Of a stretch of 64,000 nt of DNA, positions 62,501-64,000 are shown piece after piece. A program made the translations under genes and the position numbers. Within the stretch, counting starts at the first letter, position 1. Every line of letters starts with the position of its first letter. The DNA is from Ciona savignyi. Lineage: Eukaryota > Chordata > Ascidiacea > Phlebobranchia > Cionidae. The DNA lies in assembly GCA_000149265.1 (NCBI GenBank), contig CH003245.1:1318509-1382508 (forward strand), written 5' to 3'. Below the pieces are notes generated by a model. It saw nothing but the letters and a program-made list of their open reading frames with translations. It did no database searches and was not told the origin of the DNA.

Positions 62501-64000
62501 AAGTAACTTGGTTCCACTTGAGATGAAATCGGTCATGCATGATGCTACTGTTCACAACCCTTAAGTTCTCGGTCGCAGACAACTCTGCAAAATTCAAAAC
62601 AATTAGAGAGAAAAAATTAGTTTTAAAAATTACCAACAACTTTTAAACTTTTACGGAAAATAAAACCTTCTTATCTGGCATTTTAAAAACAAATGACATC
62701 TGTCTAAATAACAAATAAAAAGAATGACGCGGCCAAGCCAGTAATGAGGAAGATACGATATGAAAAAATATTAAAGTTTATTTTTGTCATAATAATTATA
62801 GGTCGGTTACTTGTGATTTGCCATTTGACTGCCCTCTTGCTTGTCGCGTGGTTATTCCCAGCTAATACGGTGGCAGTGTAGTTGGTGTTTGGTTGTAAGC
62901 CTTGTACTGACACCTGGAGAAAAACCATGTTTAATACAGGCTGGGATAATGTAAGCACATTTAGAACTGAATTAAGAGCACTGAAGCATTGTTCCAATTA
63001 GAGTTGTATATGTTTTTATGCTGCACATACATAAGGTTAAGCAATATCATATCACAACTACTTATTTGGGTTGTGTGTAAACTGTAGTGTGCAAGTTTCA
63101 TGAACTTTTTTCCCATTATTATCATTTTCAACAATGTTATTGGGTCAATGTTTATGAAACATAAAAAATGGGTTTAAAAGCTGCACCCACTTATATTTGT
63201 CCATGATTATAACGATTAAAAGTCTTATTCCCTGCTTTTATTTTTTTATATTTTAGATTTACATGTCTTAATAATGTTTTTTGTACTGTGCCGTTAGAGG
63301 TAAAATTCTTGGATCGGCGCAAGACGAACGACTGCGAAAGCATTTGCCAAGAATGTTTTCTTTAATCAAGAGCGAAAAGTCAGAGGTTCGACAGCAAAAA
63401 CCTGATGAACGAAACTAAACGAATCACCATTTAAATATGAGTTGTACCTCGGTGCTGGTTGTATTGCCGAACCCTGAAGGTGAAGATGAGAACAACCAGT
63501 TACGAACTTCAGGGACGACGCTTATTGAGTAGTAGGATGCCTTCTCCACACTCAGCCACCTCACCACCATTGTGTCATTTGTCACTTCACGACACTCCAC
63601 CGAACGAGGCTTCATAAGCTCTGCGTTTACAGTTAGTTACAACAACTGCAGTAAGTAGAAGTTAAATGATGTGACTTTTTTCTGTTAAATATGTATTAAA
63701 GTTTACTAGTATTTGGCCCTTTTAACAAAAAATTTAGCACAAATTTTTGGCTTTTAACAAAATAACAGATACAGCCACATTAAAAATATACAAGATTTTT
63801 ATTGCCAAAAGTAGACATCGCTATAAAATCCTTTGACATTGCTATAAAAGTTTTTTGACATACTAGAATGCATTTTATATACTGTAGTCGGACATAATAA
63901 ATAGTAATTCTAAATATGATTTGCACTAAATTGAGGTAAATCTGTGTATTTTGGTGGATAACCCACCTGTGAATGTTTGTCTCCATACAGACAAGCTGTC
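24731..64000 (-). CDS. Polycystin-1-like receptor/channel, 5' end beyond the window
   Basis: About 59 exons (9.0 kb coding, near 3000 residues) were joined by eye; phases agree at every junction except the last. Order: at least five FN3, PAN/apple, PKD, REJ interrupted by a second PAN/apple, GAIN/GPS, first membrane helix, PLAT, further membrane helices with the polycystin extracellular (TOP) domain, S1-S6-like channel, short tail. This matches the polycystin-1/PKDREJ/PKD1L family, which acts in membranes as receptor or channel subunit, often in cilia or gametes. The two PAN domains are not part of the usual vertebrate layout known to me. No frameshift or internal stop is seen, so it appears functional. 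One intron uses GC-AG. Which polycystin-1 subfamily it belongs to cannot be settled by eye; the tunicate s-Themis self-sterility receptors are in this superfamily and are a candidate relation. Confidence 0.93.
27195..28170. repeat. Dispersed duplicate of about 85 bp in one intron region
   Basis: ACATTTTGACTAAAATGCTA followed by CAGGCCATACAG occurs at about 27212-27290 and again at about 28077-28165 with over 85% identity by eye. At the first site the ATTTACTAGGTTCAAGCAA that precedes it matches 27944-27963, so the left copy looks like the right one with its interior deleted. An old minus-strand SINE (27885-28030) supplies part of the sequence. Confidence 0.6.
27574..29980 (-). CDS. Polycystin-like channel core (S2-S6 region) with pore exon
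   Basis: Exons 29782-29980, 29067-29313, 28427-28506 and 27574-27810 carry consecutive helices. Signatures: LFLRDPWNYFDLSIIAMNW, FFGIIRFLKLLRFNRKIGML, then the pore-helix exon LVFSPFLEDFKNIVQSVETM ending FGTMMG, then FGPAFYFIFCFTSAFIILNI for the last helix. The residue after the MMG turn is Arg-Pro, with no acidic filter residue like the Asp of PKD2 (LGD). That fits a polycystin-1-type subunit more than a stand-alone cation pore. A SINE lies between the S5 exon and the pore exon. Confidence 0.9.
28785..29055 (+). mobile_element. 5'-truncated TATCC-tailed SINE next to a splice donor
   Basis: Lacks a recognisable tRNA head but keeps GTTGTGTCCTTGGGCAAGG, the CACCGCAATAG part and a CCTATCCTATT tail. 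The tail ends about 10 bases from 29066, the donor of the polycystin S5 exon on the other strand. Confidence 0.8.
30130..31296 (-). CDS. Polycystin-like extracellular TOP (polycystin) domain
   Basis: Exons 31122-31296, 30546-30808 and 30130-30360. They read YFYRFVNKILLPNLYPDHWY, RVGPARLRQIRVNE, then paired Cys (DCPMV, RRCRGHF), GWRPISN, and NLYKAAWIDEKTRAVFAEFT followed by YNPNVNLFTTIFLVTEFPPVG. These are the hallmark blocks of the polycystin mucolipin-like extracellular domain between S1 and S2. The last residues enter the next membrane helix (LMVIAQ). The 3' splice-site region of the middle exon is tandemly triplicated (see the repeat at 30811-31016). Confidence 0.92.
30811..31016. repeat. 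Three tandem 69-70 bp copies that include a 3' splice-site motif
   Basis: GTATGAAATAAGTGAA begins copies at 30814, 30883 and 30953. On the minus strand each contains CTTATTTCATACYNCAG, and the innermost one is the functional acceptor of polycystin exon 30546-30808. The two outer copies therefore offer decoy AG acceptors. Confidence 0.8.
31630..35504 (-). CDS. Polycystin-like membrane exons between PLAT and TOP domain
   Basis: Exons 35344-35504 (NFTRMQRLSCCAALLFMTM, the conserved segment after PLAT, running into a helix), 34671-34840 (WMSFCSTLLVVPVTTLIMIL), 33948-34170 (QWPHHCVYIAWALTSIAVLL, helix), 33797-33857 (SNMMLSFWQSVFIVQPIK, the W...QPlk motif), 33334-33463 (VIVLSMFVAAVLKKPDQQ, helix), 32664-32782 (a very basic cytosolic loop, PPSKKKLRRARKLREKEKAM) and 31630-31758 (YFFYIMILLFLCHGNRDT, helix before the TOP domain). 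Together they give helices 2-6 of the 11-helix polycystin-1 topology. Phases agree at all joins. Confidence 0.9.
32847..33126 (+). mobile_element. TATCC-tailed SINE
   Basis: Begins GTCCGGCCGGTTAGTCTGAC, keeps the full head, and has a small deletion in the central domain and a degenerate tail. In a polycystin intron. Confidence 0.82.
34191..34322. repeat. 24-bp AT-rich tandem array
   Basis: About five copies of AAATTTTCTTTTAAATTTTTTCAT, ending some 20 bases upstream (gene sense) of the 3' splice site of the exon at 33948-34170. The unit is a multiple of three, so open frames in both strands here are artefacts. Confidence 0.85.
34942..35242 (+). mobile_element. TATCC-tailed SINE, moderately diverged
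   Basis: tRNA-like head, GGTTGTGTCCTTGGGCAAGG, and tail CCTATTCCTATCCTA, in a polycystin intron. Confidence 0.82.
35863..37283 (-). CDS. Polycystin-like PLAT/LH2 domain
   Basis: Exons 37113-37283 (YLYQVTVFTGHSRNAATQSQ, then FGENGKSKVRVL), 36364-36527 (LGPLTHLHIWHDNKGKGENR then WYLDQVVVQD) and 35863-36022 (FFICDQWLAVDHDDGKVDRV, then DHLWISV). These are the standard blocks of the PLAT beta-sandwich that polycystin-1 proteins place in the first cytosolic loop, where it binds lipids and partner proteins. The usual AGT after the TG is AAT here. A diverged SINE lies in the intron at 36590-36880. Confidence 0.93.
36590..36880 (+). mobile_element. Old diverged SINE copy
   Basis: CTCTTGGGTAAGGCACTTAA, ATTAATGGGTTGTGCTAAA and ACACAACACACTTCAATAG mark the central and 3' parts of the TATCC-tailed family; head and tail are worn away. 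Confidence 0.6.
37679..37915 (-). CDS. Polycystin-like GPS C-terminal half and first membrane helix
   Basis: The exon continues the GPS motif begun in the upstream exon: WTGDGCW at the end of 39037-39206, then TECVCTKLSPTSIFSAEF here. The Cys spacing and the C-x-C-T-x-L motif are those of GAIN/GPS domains. The cleavage triad, normally His-Leu-Thr/Ser, reads Lys-Leu-Ser. After a short linker comes the hydrophobic helix PAVFSTVIALVCLYILMLIW followed by ARRMD, the stop-transfer of the first membrane segment. Confidence 0.92.
38405..38541 (+). pseudogene. 28S rRNA fragment in a polycystin intron
   Basis: From about GATGCGGGGAAATCC to GCGCGGGTAACGGC the sequence follows animal 28S rRNA: ACTGTTTAATTAAAACAAAG, then GTGTTGACGCAATGTGATTT, CTGCCCAGTGCTCTGAATGT and CAAAGTGAAGAAATTCAACC. 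Changes such as GGTAACGGC for GGTAAACGGC show it is not a functional gene. The match stops roughly 25-30 bases short of the site where R2 retrotransposons insert. It is antisense to the polycystin gene. Confidence 0.85.
38542..38905. other. CpG-rich block fused to the 28S fragment, unidentified
   Basis: Directly after the 28S match comes about 360 bp that is much richer in G, C and CpG than the surrounding intron (CCTCGTGGCGACCCCTGGGG, ATCCGGATCGGGCCGGACAT). No protein signature is seen on either strand. It could be the body of an rRNA-headed retroposon, part of an R2-type element, or rDNA spacer carried along with the 28S piece. Confidence 0.4.
39037..44045 (-). CDS. Polycystin-like GAIN region exons
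   Basis: Exons 43920-44045, 43120-43284, 42574-42693, 42144-42278, 41813-41936, 41414-41582, 39661-39842 and 39037-39206. The first two are helical and charged (YYNRMKLKQEKRRVRRSALG), consistent with the helical subdomain A. FTDNPFGFGDD, the NPF motif of polycystin GAIN domains, and FVNITSTASS-like beta strands follow, leading to WTGDGCW at the GPS. Phases agree throughout. The donor of 43920-44045 (AAG/GTTTTT) is weak, and an old SINE lies just beyond it. The intron between 41414 and 39842 is almost entirely minisatellite. Confidence 0.85.
39892..41378. repeat. 17-bp minisatellite, about 87 units, filling an intron
   Basis: The unit GTGTCCATGAATACCCT is repeated about 87 times over 1487 bp with point variants (CCATG for CCCTG, GGTTCC for GTGTCC, GAATTCCC, GAACACCC). 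It takes up 95% of the 1571-bp intron between polycystin exons 41414-41582 and 39661-39842. Because 17 is not a multiple of three and no unit contains a minus-strand stop, all three sense frames stay open for hundreds of codons, giving a 17-residue repeat (MDTGYSWTQGIHGHRVF). These are artefacts of the array: read in the frame of the upstream exon, TAA overlaps the donor, so retention would truncate the protein. Confidence 0.95.
43369..43651 (+). mobile_element. TATCC-tailed SINE with intact B box
   Basis: This copy keeps GGTTGCAGGTTCGAAACTGG, with an undecayed B box, plus the full central domain. The tail is short. In a polycystin intron. Confidence 0.85.
43690..43862 (+). mobile_element. 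Old diverged SINE fragment
   Basis: CATATACAACACACTGCAAT followed by AGTTCGAGTTACCCGACTAT is the 3' part of the TATCC-tailed family, in tandem with the copy ending at 43651. Confidence 0.65.
44306..47508 (-). CDS. Polycystin-like REJ module, second part
   Basis: Exons 47340-47508, 46902-47011, 45528-45657, 44615-44787 and 44306-44437. The first reads VVFTCSEWKDEGELLTYPEG, the C-x-W-x-DE block that in REJ modules follows the P..G.C element; then SVSVIAQVCDSYGECA and runs of small polar residues with helical periodicity (AAQLVQSI, DVVNALSTASSGITSLDNLQ). This is the C-terminal half of the REJ module merging into the GAIN helices. Phases agree with both neighbours. Confidence 0.87.
45149..45444 (+). 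mobile_element. TATCC-tailed SINE, near full-length
   Basis: Begins GTCCGGCCGGTTAGTCTGGC and ends ATATCCTATCCAATCC; one of the best-kept copies, in a polycystin intron. Confidence 0.87.
47991..51590 (-). CDS. Second PAN/apple domain, inserted in the REJ module
   Basis: Exons 51476-51590 and 47991-48147. The upstream REJ exon ends in phase 1, these two run phase 1 to 2 to 0, and the next REJ exon starts in phase 0, so the insertion is in frame. The joined product has the PAN pattern: Cys, NQHLHGVPYKK, ISRCSEYCCLT, REFMCLSFSYN, TSECCLF, then YEREIDHYQ. The spacing C-x3-CC-x2-REF-x-C-x-S-x-S closely parallels the first PAN exon (58332-58549). PAN/apple domains bind proteins or carbohydrates outside the cell. 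The 3.3-kb intron between the two exons holds the antisense PA28 gene and a SINE-free stretch on either side. Confidence 0.85.
48419..48508. repeat. 36-bp tandem repeat, 2.5 copies
   Basis: GGGTTTGTATAGGGAAGTTG with TTTGTATGGGACTTTT repeats at 48419, 48455 and 48491 without visible mismatch, within the intron upstream of the nested PA28 gene. The lack of divergence suggests a recent expansion. Confidence 0.9.
49166..50290 (+). CDS. PSME3: Proteasome activator PA28/REG subunit, PSME3-like, two exons
   Basis: Exon 1 is 49166-49666 and exon 2 49952-50290 (GT-AG, phase 0), giving 279 residues against 254 in human PSME3. PA28 forms heptameric rings that cap and open the 20S proteasome. Seen: N-terminal helix RLTEAANRNFQKQLPEVCRR; a long Lys/Glu/Arg/Ser/Asp-rich loop (about residues 50-135) with KKRQKKTRK as likely nuclear signal; LKPELRSVVECCNTVRAWVQ; the activation-loop motif DGNNFGV at the start of exon 2; ESESQAFMEAVSMYYLARAE; and IIVREVRNSCITMLDMLSKN near the C-terminus. 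Start: ATG after GAAAGGAAAT; an in-frame GTG 15 bases upstream is less likely. The gene lies antisense inside an intron of the polycystin gene. A single gene with a nuclear signal fits PA28-gamma, the ancestral form. Confidence 0.93.
49712..49840 (+). mobile_element. SINE remnant in the PA28 intron
   Basis: AGCTAGTCGGTTGT and GTGGATTGATGGGTTGTACT match the central part of the TATCC-tailed SINE; the rest is lost. Confidence 0.55.
50979..50984 (+). terminator. PSME3: Probable polyadenylation signal of the PA28 gene
   Basis: AATAAA lies about 690 bases after the PA28 stop codon on the same strand, in AT-rich sequence. No transcript evidence is available, and an earlier variant signal may be used. 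Confidence 0.4.
51242..51440 (-). mobile_element. TATCC-tailed SINE with internal deletion
   Basis: Tail GGATAGGATATGCATG, GAGCTATTGCAGTGTGTTGT and head remnant are present; the central domain between GGTTCAGGCAA and CACCAGACTAACC is deleted. Confidence 0.82.
52017..55509 (-). CDS. Polycystin-like REJ module, first part
   Basis: Exons 55389-55509, 54901-55096, 54406-54546, 53895-54101, 53380-53570, 53107-53162 and 52017-52224. REJ blocks are in the expected order: SKLLLSATPQIICNNFPG, then LVPPLTFLTGLYKISVKI and VGPSPLVAKI, GGGMRTVGTK with SVSYDPD and LDFTWFCKN, NCVDNCKF and LHAVCANC with YKWRLYE, then RTNLPPRDGIC. The intron after 54901-55096 begins GC, not GT, with a good AG/GCAAGC context; phase requires exactly this site. 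In sea urchin sperm the REJ module takes part in egg-jelly binding. Confidence 0.9.
52271..52563 (-). mobile_element. TATCC-tailed SINE, diverged
   Basis: Has GTTTATCCCCTTGAGTGGGA, TTAAGTGCCTTGCCCAAGGA and ACCAGTTTCGAATC (B box complement), in a polycystin intron. Confidence 0.8.
52708..53010 (-). mobile_element. TATCC-tailed SINE, diverged
   Basis: A second minus-strand copy 150 bp from the previous one. It has GGATATTCATGTTTAT, TTGTGTATGATTGAGACGTT and CAATGTCCGCCAAGTGCC, and a degraded tRNA head. Confidence 0.75.
54571..54817 (-). mobile_element. TATCC-tailed SINE, head truncated
   Basis: AGGATAGGATATTCATG tail, CCGTCGGGTTACCGGAGCTA, and AAGGACACAACCGACTAG; it stops within the tRNA-like head, followed by a T-run. 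Confidence 0.83.
55921..56116 (-). mobile_element. TATCC-tailed SINE, 3' truncated
   Basis: Starts within GGAGCTATTGCAGTGTG and runs through the central domain to the head (CACCAGACCAAGCGGTCGGA). The tail portion is missing. Confidence 0.8.
56189..57848 (-). CDS. Polycystin-like PKD domain
   Basis: Exons 57735-57848, 56958-57130 and 56189-56330. CVAWDFGDGSNAYHS carries the WDFGDGS hallmark of PKD Ig-like folds; HDYDMETVFEVIANVTD is the usual closing H-x-Y...V strand. The loop between is enlarged and Cys/Asn/Asp-rich (NCSYFCENSDDENC). A single PKD domain is seen between the first PAN domain and REJ. Confidence 0.88.
56430..56727 (+). mobile_element. TATCC-tailed SINE, near full-length
   Basis: Head CCGCCGGTTAGTCTGG, GGTTGCAGGTGCGAAACTGG, full central domain and short TATCC-type tail, in a polycystin intron. 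Confidence 0.86.
58030..58165 (-). mobile_element. Old diverged SINE fragment
   Basis: GGAATAGGATATTCATATTT and a GCAATTGCAGTGCATTG variant of the 3' part identify a worn minus-strand copy. Confidence 0.5.
58332..58549 (-). CDS. First PAN/apple domain of the polycystin-like protein
   Basis: A single exon (phase 1 in, phase 0 out) reading Cys, HHFPNTHLSRSLPRKTF, SSVQHCLDQCCQEREFDC, RSISLHRKTSACLIY. The S-v-x-x-C-x3-C...C-x-S-I pattern with a terminal C-L-I is that of PAN/apple domains. It separates the FN3 array from the PKD domain. Length, phase and Cys spacing are like those of the second PAN copy (51476-51590 plus 47991-48147). Confidence 0.85.
58846..64000 (-). CDS. FN3 array of the polycystin-like protein, five repeats plus the end of a sixth
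   Basis: Exons 63967-64000 (partial), 63448-63620, 62811-62913, 62473-62584, 61994-62151, 61516-61669, 60955-61070, 60357-60501, 60000-60151, 59687-59823, 59272-59379 and 58846-58981. Each repeat has a W near the first exon's middle (VVRWLSV, HLKWNQV, NVSWGNV, VVTWSPV, EIDWLPV) and a Tyr-x-V/I strand near the second exon's end (TNYTATVLA, TRYQVTVTA, QRYRITLTA, ASYYSIDMTA, FYQASVEA). The first four repeats use two exons, the fifth three. Every repeat begins and ends at a phase-1 intron. Extracellular adhesion or ligand contact is the usual FN3 role. The gene continues beyond the right edge. Confidence 0.92.
61104..61402 (-). mobile_element. TATCC-tailed SINE, full length, diverged
   Basis: Tail GGATGGGATGAAATATTTAT, central AAGTGCCTTGCCCAAGGACA and head TTTCGTACCTGCAACC, in the intron between FN3 exons. 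Confidence 0.83.
62174..62446 (+). mobile_element. TATCC-tailed SINE with a 3' internal deletion
   Basis: GTCCGGCCGGTTAGTCGAGC head and TATCCTATCCTATCC tail; about 30 bases between ACTGCAAT and GTGTGTTAACCC are missing. It sits about 20 bases from the 3' splice site of the neighbouring FN3 exon. Confidence 0.86.
63288..63392 (+). pseudogene. 18S rRNA fragment in a polycystin intron
   Basis: From about GTGCCGTTAGAGG onward the sequence follows animal 18S rRNA: AAATTCTTGGATCGGCGCAA, GACGAACGACTGCGAAAGCA, TTTGCCAAGAATGTTTTC, and TCAGAGGTTCG, after which the match ends. AGCGAAAAGTC for the usual AACGAAAGTC, and other changes, show it is a decayed copy. It is about 100 bp long and antisense to the polycystin gene. 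Confidence 0.88.

Overview
The window looks like nuclear DNA of a tunicate, most likely a Ciona-type sea squirt. The evidence is short introns in large multi-exon genes, AT-rich introns, dozens of copies of a tRNA-headed SINE with a TATCC-type tail, and animal-type protein families. No bacterial, viral or organellar genes were seen. Species is an inference; the gene families themselves are clear.

Three protein genes can be assembled, and splice phases agree at every junction except the last one of the polycystin gene. (1) At 1688-23530 on the minus strand, a complete 14-exon AFG2/SPATA5-type AAA ATPase (847 codons plus stop). (2) From 24731 past the right edge on the minus strand, about 59 exons and roughly 3000 codons of a giant polycystin-1-like receptor/channel. 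In protein order it has at least five FN3 domains, a PAN/apple domain, a PKD domain, a REJ module interrupted by a second PAN/apple domain, a GAIN/GPS region, PLAT, then the multi-pass polycystin membrane part and a short tail. Its start lies beyond 64000. (3) At 49166-50290 on the plus strand, a two-exon proteasome activator PA28/REG (PSME3-like) gene nested antisense inside the polycystin intron that splits the second PAN domain.

Layout: 1-1687 is the 3' flank of the AAA gene. Its last three introns (1.9-14.5 kb) are unusually long and CpG-rich, with candidate cis-regulatory motifs but no further gene. From 14.5 to 23.5 kb its exons are closely spaced, and the introns hold SINEs, a hAT-type MITE with a perfect 8-bp target duplication and a mariner-like MITE. 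A 1.2-kb spacer (23531-24730) separates it from the polycystin gene. The polycystin introns hold most SINE copies, a 1.5-kb 17-bp minisatellite that fills one intron almost completely, smaller tandem arrays, and fragments of 28S and 18S rRNA.

The most notable observations are the PAN domain spliced in frame into the REJ module, the nested PA28 gene in that same region, the minisatellite intron that is open in all three sense frames, and the two rRNA-derived inserts. The three genes have unrelated known roles (ribosome-biogenesis ATPase, receptor/channel, proteasome activator), and nothing here suggests a shared pathway. Composition and repeat statements are visual estimates. Coordinates come from hand-read splice sites and may be off by a base or two.
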